A DNA stretch of 64,000 nucleotides from Limonium bicolor (Eukaryota; Streptophyta; Magnoliopsida; Caryophyllales; Plumbaginaceae), in contig CM041783.1 of the NCBI GenBank assembly GCA_023374045.1, forward strand, positions 92,725,298 to 92,789,297, read 5' to 3'. The translations under genes and the position numbers were made by a program. The notes under the pieces are model-generated. The model ran no database searches, was not told where the DNA came from, and was given only the letters and a program-made list of their open reading frames with translations. Shown in pieces: positions 13,355-21,870 of this stretch (positions are counted from its first letter, which is position 1; each line of letters starts with the position of its first letter).

Positions 13355-13370
13355 ATCTACCCCCCTTAAG
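13355..13370 (-). other. Polypurine tract of element E
   Basis: The minus strand reads CTTAAGGGGGGTAGAT directly before the 3' LTR. The same tract precedes the LTRs of LARD1 (39244) and LARD2 (34340-34356), linking the three elements. Confidence 0.9.
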
Positions 13371-13819
13371 AAACTTTGCCCTCAAAGTTGCTCAAGGGTA
13401 ATGGTTTAGGTAATTCTACTCATTAGGCAAACCAATTGCACCAATGTGTCTTACTACACCTATGAGGTGTTTACTCCATTCCACATTGCAAACATACACA
13501 CTTCAAGCATCATACACAATTCACATACACAATTCGACATTTTCCATACATACCATTCCACAATACGCAATACATCATTACCATTCACAATACACATTAC
13601 ACATCCATCACACATCGTACAAGTACATTCATACGCTACACATTACATGTACCAAATTCACATACACTACATGTGCCATACAAAAATTTATTACAATACC
13701 TACACACTAAGCAATGCTTACCCCGAAGCAATGAAAAAGCAAAAGGGCTCTACCCCCCTTAAAAGGGGTACGACCCGTACCCGTATTGCTAAATGCTAGA
13801 CTCTCTAGTCTATGAACAG
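13371..13819 (-). other. 3' untranslated region of element E with a second polypurine-like tract
   Basis: This is the non-coding segment between the integrase stop and the polypurine tract. It is rich in CA/AT words (ACATACAC, CACATT). At 13749-13766 the minus strand again carries an AAGGGGGGTAGAG tract nearly identical to the functional one, about 390 bp upstream. ORFs here are low-complexity artefacts. Confidence 0.6.
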
Positions 13820-15388
13820 CTATGGGTACTTAGCCTTCATGGCGTCTTCCAACTCCCATGTCGCTTCCTCGACATCATGGTTTGACCATAGGACCTTCAC
13901 CATTCGTATAGACTTATGGCGAGTGTCTCTGGTCTTCCTATCCAGGATTCTCACTGGGGTTTCAACGTATCTCATGTTTGGCTCAATGGATAAGTGCTCG
14001 GGCTCTAACACATGAGAAGGATCAGCAATATACTTCTTGAGTTGTGACACATGAAATACATCATGGACACGCCCCAAGTCCTCAGGTAGTGCTAACCTGT
14101 AGGCTACAGATCCAACTCTTTCGGTGATAGTGTACGGCCCTACAAACTTTGGGCTTAGCTTGCCCTTCTGACCAAAACGGAAAACACCCTTCATAGGTGA
14201 AACTCGCAAGAACACTTGGTCGCCCATGGCGAACTCAAGGTCACGTCGTCTCACATTCGCATAGGATTTCTGTCTATCTTGGGCTGCCTTCATGTTACCT
14301 CTAATCTGCTGCACTTCAGCTAGCACTTGCTCAAGATACTCCGGTCCTATTATGACCGCTTCACTTGACTCATCCCAACACAAGGGTGTACGGCAAGGTC
14401 TACCGTATAGAGCTTGGAAAGGTGATATCTTAATCGAGGCGTAATAACTATTATTATACGAGAACTCGATAAGATGAAGCTTATCTAACCAACTCCCCTG
14501 AAAGTCCAAGGCACATGCCCGAAGCATGTCCTCCCGTGTCTGGATGGTCCTTTCTGTCTGATCGTCGGTCTGAGGATGGAAGGTGGTACTCAACTTCAAT
14601 TCTGTACCCAACGCTTCCCGTGTAGCTCTCCAGTATCTCGAAAGAAATCTGGTGTCGCGGTCAGATACTATAGTCTTAGGGACTCCGTGGTGTCTGATGA
14701 TCTCCTTATCGAAAAGCTCAGCTAGCTTTACTACCTTCCAGGTGTCCTTCATTGGTATGAATCTGGCAACCTTGGTAAGGCGATCGACTACAACCCAGAT
14801 CATGTTGAGTCCTCCCCTGGCAGGTGGGAGTCCTACAACAAAATCCATGGAGATATCATGAAATTTCCACTCCGGAACTGGCATAGATTGTACCATTCCG
14901 CCCGGTCTACGATGTTCGAATTTCACCTTTTGGCATGTTAAGCATCTCAATACAAATTCTGTCACGTCCGATTTCATTCCAGACCACCAGAAGTACCTCT
15001 TCATGTCTTTGTACATCTTGGAGGCTCCCGGATGGACTGACAATGTGGAACAGTGTGACTCTCGCAGGATGCGGTCCCTTAGCTCAGCATTGCTTCGGGG
15101 GACGCATAGCCTGCCATTCAACCGAATCAAACCATCTTCGTGTAGCTTAAAATCATACATTCTCTTCTCAAATGTACCATTCTCGATCTTGTGTCTGATT
15201 TCGGTTAGGTAAGGGTCGCTCAACTGAGCGTCTCGCACCTCGTCAACCAAGCTAGAAGAAGCGAGTAGCGAATGGAGCGAGTGTGCTCGACGGCTCAGGG
15301 CGTCGGCTACAATGTTTGCCTTCCCTTCCTTATACTGCAAGTTGATGTCATAGTCTGAAAGAAATTCCATCCATCTTCTTTGTCTCAA
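13820..15388 (-). CDS. RNase H C-terminus, integrase and chromodomain-like tail (pol 3' part)
   Basis: This open segment of 522 codons encodes the 3' end of pol. Residues 1-35 are the end of RNase H (RRWMEFLSDYD, ADALSRR). The integrase zinc-binding motif is H112, H119, C149, C152. The catalytic triad is D182 (MDFVVGL), D243 (SDRDTRF) and E279 in the HPQTDDQTE region. The GPF/Y-like region includes FVGPYTITERVGSVAYRLALP. The last 55 residues (ILDRK, MVKVLWSNH, EEATWELE) resemble the chromodomain of Tekay-type chromoviruses, which is thought to direct integration to heterochromatin. This part looks intact, but stops and frameshifts upstream separate it from gag. Confidence 0.93.
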   Translation of the reverse strand: MRQRRWMEFLSDYDINLQYKEGKANIVADALSRRAHSLHSLLASSSLVDEVRDAQLSDPYLTEIRHKIENGTFEKRMYDFKLHEDGLIRLNGRLCVPRSNAELRDRILRESHCSTLSVHPGASKMYKDMKRYFWWSGMKSDVTEFVLRCLTCQKVKFEHRRPGGMVQSMPVPEWKFHDISMDFVVGLPPARGGLNMIWVVVDRLTKVARFIPMKDTWKVVKLAELFDKEIIRHHGVPKTIVSDRDTRFLSRYWRATREALGTELKLSTTFHPQTDDQTERTIQTREDMLRACALDFQGSWLDKLHLIEFSYNNSYYASIKISPFQALYGRPCRTPLCWDESSEAVIIGPEYLEQVLAEVQQIRGNMKAAQDRQKSYANVRRRDLEFAMGDQVFLRVSPMKGVFRFGQKGKLSPKFVGPYTITERVGSVAYRLALPEDLGRVHDVFHVSQLKKYIADPSHVLEPEHLSIEPNMRYVETPVRILDRKTRDTRHKSIRMVKVLWSNHDVEEATWELEDAMKAKYP

Positions 15389-15680
15389 ATTCAGTTCTTT
15401 CTGAGTGAATACATACTGTAAGCTCTTGTGGTCGGAGTAGATGGTGATGCTTACCCCTTAGAGATAGTGTCGCCATATCTTCAAGGCGAAGACAATGGCT
15501 CCTAACTCTAAGTCGTGAGTCGGGTAATTCTCCTCATGCTTTTTCAGCTGGCGGGAGGCATAAGCAACAACATTGCCATGCTGCATGAGTACGCATCCCA
15601 TACCTTTGCCTGATGCATTACAATATACCTCAACTCCCTCTGTGCCCTCTGGAAGTGTAAGGACGGCGCTGAGGTCAATG
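15389..15680 (-). pseudogene. RNase H domain of element E, broken
   Basis: Reading through the minus strand gives RNase H motifs: an YCNASG segment where the family has an aspartate, [26 protein letters not shown], then SDHKSLQ. A frameshift near 15675 separates it from RT, and an in-frame stop at 15458-15460 separates it from the integrase ORF. The Asp-to-Asn change hits a catalytic carboxylate, so this copy would lack RNase H activity even if the frame were open. Confidence 0.8.
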
Positions 15681-16717
15681 AGTCTTTAAGGCTCTGAAAT
15701 GATAGCTCGCACTCGTGTGTCCATACAAACGGTGCATCTTTCTTCATCAGTGTAGTCATGGGCTTGGTGACTTTCGAGAAGTCCTTTACAAATCTCCGGT
15801 AGTAACCGGCTAGATCAAGAAAGCTCCTAATGTCGGTAACAGTCTTGGGTCTAGGCCATGATCGTACAACTTCTATCTTAGAAGGGTCCACTAAGATACC
15901 TGCGCTCGAGATGACATGTCCAAGGAATGATACCTGATCAAGCCAAAACTCGCATTTGGAGAACTTCGCATACAGCTGGTTCTCGCGCAGTGTCTCTAGT
16001 ACTTTCCTCAAGTGAATTTCATGCTCTTCTACTGATTTTGAATATACAAGGATGTCGTCGATGATGACAACAACTGAAGTGTCCAACTGCTCATTGAATA
16101 AACGATTCATGAGGTCCATGAATTTAGCTGGTGCGTTTGACAAACCGAATGGCATCACCGTGAATTCGTAGTGGCCATATCTGGTACAGAATGTCGTTTT
16201 CTCGATGTTTTGTTCTTTGATTGCAATTTGATGATATCCCAGAACGGAGATCAATCTTGGAGAAGACCGATGCTCTTTTCAGTTGGTCGAATAGGTCGTT
16301 GATGCGCGGCAATGGGTATTTATTTTTTACTGTGACCGCATTCAGCTCGCGATAGTCAATACAAAGTCGGAGGCTACCGTCCTTCTTCTTCACAAAGAGG
16401 ACCGGTGCTCCCCAGGGTGATACGCTCGGGCGTATAAACCCTTTGTCAAGAAGGTCTCGCAACTGTTCTTTCAGTTTAGTCATTTAAGCAGGTGCCATGC
16501 GGTACGGTGCCCTAGCAATGGGACCGGTACCTGGCAATAGATCAATTTCAAATTCCACTGCTCTCGGTGGTGGCATGTCGGGTAGCTCCTTAGGGAATAC
16601 ATCGGGAAATTCGGATACAATGGGTACTTCATCACTGAACTCTGGATCTCGCTCCAGGTCTTGTACATAACATAGATACACCTCTTGGCCCTTTCTGAGC
16701 TCCCGGTACATAGCCAT
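15681..16717 (-). pseudogene. Reverse transcriptase of element E, broken
   Basis: Ty3/gypsy RT motifs are clear: [83 protein letters not shown], the IDDILVYS active site (two aspartates kept), FLGHVIS and the connection region [13 protein letters not shown]. An in-frame stop lies at 16484-16486, and a one-base frameshift near 16245 interrupts the segment after LRSG. The open pieces are 16484-16717, 16124-16483 and 15544-16254. RT of this copy cannot be made as one chain. Confidence 0.92.
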
Positions 16718-17264
16718 AGCAGATATAAGTGTGGTCGAAGGCTCTCTCGGTCTTTGTCGGTAAGATACGGTAACCCTAGAAGGACTCCTCGGCGCAGAGG
16801 ATTCTACCCTTGTGCCGCTCCAACCAATTCATTCCAATGATCAAGTCGAATCCCAATCCATTGAATTCGATGAAGGAAATGGGAAACGCTTCGTTTTTGA
16901 TTTCGATGGTGGCTGATTGATAATATTTGGTGCACTTTACTCGCTCCTTCTATGGGAGAGTAACCATGAAGTTCGGTAGCTCATCCGCATCTAGCTTCAA
17001 CCTCTTCACGAAAGAAGGTGATACAAAGGTGTGAGAGTTGCCGGAGTCGAATAACACATTGGCATCAATGCCATGTATTGGGAATGTTCCCGTTAAGATG
17101 GTGCCGCTTCTGTCGGCTTGTGCTTCGGTGAGGATGCTCAGGTTACCTTCGGTACCGAGTCCACAACCTATTGGATTCACAGTTGGATAAGTATTGATGG
17201 TGGACACAAGTGGAATTAAATCAACACTGCTCTTTATTGATAAACCAACCATCATACATGCCAT
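16718..17264 (-). pseudogene. Aspartic protease and linker of element E, broken
   Basis: The open segment 16950-17264 contains TEAQADRSGTILTGTF and the protease active site VLFDSGNSHTFVS. A stop at 16950-16952 is followed in the same frame by DLIIGMNWLERHKGRI, the C-terminal protease motif. Near 16790 a frameshift joins the linker to the RT frame. The conserved protease-linker begins about 17167, just after an acceptor-like AATAG. The residues before it (MACMMVGLSIKSS and on) do not resemble any domain, so protease translation probably does not start at the upstream codon. Confidence 0.8.
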
Positions 17265-17307
17265 GTCTCTAATACACGTTACTAAAACATTACATGATAC
17301 TATGAAT

Positions 17308-18047
17308 TTAATACTTCCTAAAGGTAAGGTTCAGGCGTCCTGGTTTCATGTGTGTGGCATTGATTATTGCCGGCGGTGCCGTATTCAACTTGATCTTGTT
17401 GATCCCGTGATACAGCATCCTAGAGTTTCCACCCATGATTAGGACATCTCCTGATCTCAATACCAGTTTCTGTGCGAGGTCCACACGCTTCTGCTCGCTA
17501 TACAGGAATACGGCGTCATCACCAATGGACCAAGACACTACAGGCACTCCTTGTTCAAGAGATTCCGCTGTCTCGTCCTTGTCTTGGTGTAACCCAAGTC
17601 GTCCTTCTTTCTCATAGAAGTTGACGATACAGAGATCCGCTTCAAGTGCGGGGATCGGTTCATGTTCGCATTGTTGTGCAAGTTCTACTGCTTGTGTGAC
17701 GAGTGTCTGAAACTCTGGAGGGATTGTCGGTGGCGTCGCTCCATCTTGTGTTCGTGTCTCCTGGTATGTCTTGGTATAAGGATTCCAGTCCCTTCCCAAG
17801 CACATCATTTTTAGCTTCATCTTCGCTCCACCGGGGAATTCGGGTGTGTAAAATCCACCTTGACCCGTTCCTAGCTCGTTGCATCGTCGAATGATTGAAA
17901 TTTGTGCTTCGGGTGTCAGGTATCCCTTTAATAAGATCATACCTGGTCGGATGACCTGACACTGTTCGTTGGTGTAGTAGTGGTTGGTGATGTCGATCTC
18001 TTCTTGATTCAGGTTTACCGGTATCGGATAACAGATACTAAAGCTTC
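17308..18047 (-). CDS. AlkB-type Fe(II)/2-oxoglutarate dioxygenase carried by element E
   Basis: This intact ORF encodes an AlkB-family dioxygenase, enzymes that oxidatively remove alkyl groups from nucleic-acid bases. The first in-frame ATG is at 17940 (210 aa). The frame is open upstream to an acceptor-like ATAG at 18048-18051, and conserved-looking residues (VIRPG) precede the ATG, so the real N-terminus probably lies upstream. Numbered from that ATG, N107/Y109 fit the 2-oxoglutarate-binding NFY motif, H118 and D120 sit in LHQDKDE, H178 in LYHGI, R202 and R208 in GRLNLTFRKY. These are the metal and cosubstrate ligands of the family and all are present. It lies on the gag-pol strand between zinc knuckles and protease, a place where Tekay elements normally have nothing. 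It looks like the plant cellular AlkB-homologue family rather than a viral domain. The substrate cannot be predicted. Confidence 0.93.
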
Positions 18048-18202
18048 CTATGGTTACAAATTTCGTTTACGGTGAGTACTAGTTTCAACTACTTTATTTC
18101 ATGCTTAGTACACACTTCATTTTATTTACTCATGCATTCATTCAAACAGTTACTCTACTACATAGACATGCTACTTCAAGGATTAAAGGTTTAGATTATT
18201 AC
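18048..18202 (-). other. Candidate 155-nt intron joining gag to AlkB
   Basis: The same donor at 18202 and an acceptor AACCATAG ending at 18048 give an AT-rich intron containing a TACTAAG branch-site-like sequence. The join is in frame and would fuse the zinc-knuckle domain to the AlkB reading frame. Reading without splicing, the gag frame stops at 18183. Confidence 0.5.
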
Positions 18203-18911
18203 CTGGGCCGCATTTAGAACCGGACCCATCACGGTCAATCACGTGAAGGACATGCTGCCTCTGAGGTGCACCCCTCGGAGGTCCCCGGGATCCCTGTCCC
18301 TGTGGTGCCTGCTGGGTCGGTGCATCGCCAGATGCAACCTCCTTGCCTTCCCTCTGTTTGTAGTTTTGGAAGTTCCCCTTTGGCTTGGTGCTCTCTGGGC
18401 ATCTATTGGCTATGTGACCGGGTTTTTGGCAGCTATAGCACTTGATTTCCCTCCCATAACAGTCCTTACCAGGATGGTCCTGGTTGCATTTCCTGCACAC
18501 ATAGGTGCGGCCATCGGAGAAGGTTTTGGTGACACCGGAGCTAGAACCTGAGGTTAGAGGGTTAGCACATGTGTGCGTGGATATACTAGATACATTACTT
18601 GTACGATTACGATTTAGGAATAGAAGTTTACCCTTTGGTGGGTGTGATCTCAGTGGCTTTGCTGCCACCGGTGCAGAATAACCAAGCTCAAGAAGCTCAA
18701 CTCGTTTGCCCTGCTCAGCATGGGCACTGCTCTCACCTGGGGATTTCTTTTGGGATTGCTGAAAGAAATTCCCCTTCTTCTTCTTCCAACTCTTCCCCTG
18801 GTTCTGCCCCTCAGTACTGGTGTTTTTGTTGTTGGCTTTGCGCTTCAGCGCGGTCTCTTCATCCCCTAATTGGCAAGTGATTTTAACGCGAGAAGCCGCG
18901 TGATAACACTC
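18203..18911 (-). CDS. Gag C-terminal exon with two zinc knuckles
   Basis: From the acceptor at 18912 the frame is open to a stop at 18183-18185. It begins ECYHAASRVKITCQ, continues through a lysine-rich segment (SWKKKKGNFFQQ), and ends with two CCHC-type knuckles: CRKCNQDHPGKDC (one residue shorter than usual) and a canonical CYSCQKPGHIANRC. These bind the genomic RNA during packaging. The tail is Gln/Gly/Pro-rich (QQAPQGQGSRGPPRG). A further optional intron is possible at 18548-18631 (84 nt, in frame, CTAAC branch-like sequence). The exon ends at the 18203 donor or reads on ten residues to the stop. Confidence 0.8.
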
Positions 18912-18976
18912 CTGAAATCTCAGGTATTAGTCGGGATTCTTGCTTGAAATGATACTAAGGGTTAACTGATGTTTAC
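18912..18976 (-). other. 65-nt intron within gag
   Basis: The first gag ORF stops at 18962, while the next open segment is in another frame. Between them the minus strand has CTTCAG|GTAAAC and TGAGATTTCAG|GAG with a GACTAAT branch-like sequence. Removing exactly these 65 nt joins two complete codons and leaves 81 further codons with no stop. The alternative is a frameshift lesion, but the splice signals and exact frame restoration favour an intron. Confidence 0.65.
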
Positions 18977-19642
18977 CTGAAGGGAGGTAAATCTCGTGTA
19001 GCCCATACCGTACCGAAGGCGATGGCTCAGACCGCCATAGAAGCGATCGACCAACACCTGGCCGGTGTATCCTAAGTCAGGTAGAAGACGGAGGATGGAT
19101 GTGAAAGTGCGGTAGTACTCATCGACAGACATCTTCTCTGTCATCTTCAAGGCGTCCAGCTCTAGCCTTTTCTTAGTTTTCACATGCACCGGATAGTATT
19201 TTGAACGGAGGAGAGATGCAAAGGACTCCCAATCGAATGTGGGGTCGTTGACGTGCTTGTGCTTGACTAGCTTCCACCAATCCATGGCTGCATCTTTCAG
19301 GTAGTAAGCAGCAACTCTGACTCGAACTCCAGCAGGAGCTTCGAGGGTTTCGAACGCTGTCTCCATCTCGGAGATGTAGGCCTCGAGCTTAGCCGGATCA
19401 CTCTCGCCCCTAAAGCAGGGAGGGCGGAGCTCCGCTACAGCTTTTACCCAGTTCTCTTCTCTGGGTGGCGGGGGAGGGATTGGCCACGCTTGAGTTTGTT
19501 GGTTCTGTTGGGTTTGTTGTACGGCTTGGATTACTTGTGGTAGCATCTGTGCTACCGTGGCGGCGACGATCTCAGCTATCGTCTGCGCGCCGGGTCCGTT
19601 ATTGCCCCCTCCTCTAGGGCGACCTGGACCTCTTCCTGACAT
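18977..19642 (-). CDS. Gag N-terminal exon (capsid domain) of element E
   Basis: The ORF starts MSGRGPGRPRGG and runs 222 codons to the predicted donor. It shows the Retrotrans_gag-type capsid core: FRGESDPAKLEAYISEMETAFE, VAAYYLKDAAMDWWKLVK, FASLLRSKYYP, MSVDEYYRTFTSILRLLPDLG and DRFYGGLSHRLRYG. A Gln-rich and Pro-rich stretch lies at residues 40-62. Capsid protein forms the virus-like particle. The ATG lies about 210 bp inside the primer-binding site, normal for a leader of this class. Confidence 0.93.
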
Positions 19643-19849
19643 CTGAATATTTAACAGTTACGTTAGGCTCCGCAAGATATGACTCAAAGGTCTTAGATTA
19701 AAACAAGGTATCGTTCCTAAGAATGACAAGGGTATCCGTTGTTAGCAACGGTAGCTCCTAGTTAGGTTTCTAAGTATCCGTCTTAAGACGGTTGAAATCC
19801 TAACTCGGTAATCCCTATGCTCGGTACTATGGACATCAGAGCGTAACTA

Positions 19850-19862
19850 CGCTCTGATACCA
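19850..19862 (-). other. Primer-binding site of element E (initiator-Met tRNA)
   Basis: The minus strand reads TGGTATCAGAGCG, complementary to the 3' end of plant initiator methionine tRNA. It lies five bases inside the 5' LTR. The downstream stretch can pair with it (CAGAGCGTA..TACGCTCTG), a small hairpin also found at the LARD1 and LARD2 sites. Confidence 0.95.
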
Positions 19863-21443
19863 CTTTTTGTAACACCCCAACCGTTAATACCATGCTTACC
19901 GTCTAACCGTCCTGTTAATCCTACGAGTTCGCAGTGGAAATATTACTACTTACTACGGCGGGTGGTACAACACCGCTAACCGCCCATACGGCTAGCTAGG
20001 CTTACCTTACTTACAGTCACGGTCTGATGATCATAGTATACCGAGCTACTAAATTACTTACCAAAATACCATATGCCAAATACTTACATCCTGGATCACC
20101 GAGTATTTAAAGTATGTTCAATTACAACCCTTTCCAATTTACTAAAAGAATGAGTTCCTACAAGCTACTCATCTATACCCCAATCCAATACCTCCACTAT
20201 CCAAAAAGGTGTACCCCATGGTACACCGGCTAACAAAAACTTACAGCCGTGTACTACTCAGTACACCAATCATAAATTCATTGTTTACAATCCAAAAGAA
20301 AGACAAGGAAATTAAACTTCAACTCTCTAGTCTTCATCCTTCACGAGTACCTGCGTGTAGTAAAAATGGTGCCCCAAGGGGCTCAGCAAACGCTGCGTAA
20401 AACTCCGCATATACCGCGTGCTAGCTAGGGCACGCCGACTATTTGACGTCCACTAAACATGCTGTTCATTTATTTCATACATACATGCTTGCATACAACA
20501 TACATTCATTCACAATACATTATTCATTCCAAGGCAACAATACAGTAATGCTCACAATACTTACCTTCACGAGGTTAGCCAAATTATGCATCCGGGTTAA
20601 TCGGAATGCTTTTACTCTTTTACTCACTACTTACTTTTTCTTACTTACACTTACTTACTTTCATTTACTTTACTTACTCATTCTTACTTACTTACTCATA
20701 CTCAAGTTAAGTCGTCGGGACCTTCGGCCCTGGGGACTACGCCGTCCCACCTCCGGGATTTACTTGACTCACCAATCCGGGATGCTACCCACTTAAGGGA
20801 TTTGGGCCGCGGACCAGTTTAAGAGTCAGGAATTGGAGCCAACATCTCGTGACTCCGCATCCTCACGCGTGGCCGAAACTATATCGGACTTCTACTCATT
20901 CCAATTTAATTACCAATTTAAGTTGGATTGGTTAGCTTGTTAGGAATAAGTTAAAAGCCCAAACACATTCACAATCGGTCACAGTACATTGCAACATTCA
21001 TACAAGCACTCATATTCATCCATACATTTCATGAATTATACAAACTAAATTTAAAGACATTATACAACAATATACAACACTACATATTCACAGGTAAACA
21101 TGATAACTCCGATTCATGCATTTATCTTATTTGGTGATCAATTAGCACACAACACACAAATCAGAGTAACCAAGATAGCATACGGGGCATGAGGAATCCA
21201 TACCATTCACTGTTGTACGTGTTTCCAAACGTCCTTCCGGTGTCGCAAATCAAATCCTATGATATACATACAATTGAATGATTAATCTAACTATTATTAA
21301 TCTTAACTCAACTATTTTTGTGTTTACTAATCCATATTCACTAAGTCTTTACATTCCTTACACTTATATTTCATTTTACTTACTTTCCATTACTTGTCCA
21401 TGGTTTACATACATATATATATACTTATGTATAGGTGTACATA

Positions 21444-21450
21444 CTATATA

Positions 21451-21490
<40 letters not shown>
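21444..21490. repeat. TA microsatellite in 5' LTR
   Basis: About 20 TA units, with short interruptions at the start. The 3' LTR has only a short TATATATAGATATATAC at the matching place, so the run expanded after, or the other contracted since, integration. Confidence 0.9.
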
Positions 21491-21492
<2 letters not shown>

Positions 21493-21532
21493 TAGTTATA
21501 AGCTTACTGTTTTTTTTTTTAAGTATTGGGCC

Positions 21533-21870
21533 GTCCGACCCACCGTCCGACCCAAGCCCTGGGTCGGACCATTCCAGTAGAGTTCGTCCTCTGAAATTCA
21601 CCCTGTCCGACCCAGCACTATTCCGTCCGACCCGTACACCTCTGGGTCGGACCATTCCAGAAAGTTTCGGTCCCGTCGTCCAAGCTCTGTCCGACCCACG
21701 TCCGACTCACCTTCTGGGTCGGACAGAGTCAGAAACTTCGACGACGGAAAATTTTGCCTGTTCGACCCACGTCCGACTCACAGCCCTGGGTCGGACCATC
21801 CCAGAAAGATTTGTTTTCGTTGCTTAAGCCCCATCCGACCCACGTCCGACTCACCGTTTGGGTCGGACGA
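21533..21870. repeat. Hairpin array H3, 5' LTR copy
   Basis: Five units match those at 11130-11470, with arms GTCCGACCCA/TGGGTCGGAC. Several bases that break pairing in one LTR are intact in the other. For example GTCCAACCC at 11151 is GTCCGACCC here. Confidence 0.9.

Larger units (their letters stand above)
17168..18202 (-). other. Candidate 1035-nt intron spanning the AlkB ORF
   Basis: On the minus strand a donor CCCAG|GTAATA (intron starts at 18202) follows the zinc-knuckle frame in phase 1. An acceptor CCAATAG (last intron base 17168) precedes the protease linker, also in phase 1. Joining them gives a continuous Gag-protease frame and bypasses the gag stop at 18183 and the AlkB stop at 17308. 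This is inferred from sequence only. Confidence 0.45.

Noticed and set aside
17308..18047. AlkB domain from an integrated plant RNA virus
   Set aside because: It is flanked by retrotransposon gag and protease in the same strand, no viral replicase motifs are near, and by eye it looks closer to cellular plant AlkB homologues. A tree would be decisive.
17308..18047. A host AlkB gene into which the element inserted
   Set aside because: The ORF is inside an element with matching ends and target duplication, in frame with gag through splice signals, and has no separate promoter or upstream gene parts.
19850..19862. A tRNA gene at the TGGTATCAGAG sequence
   Set aside because: Only the 3' end complement is present, next to an LTR edge, which marks a primer-binding site.
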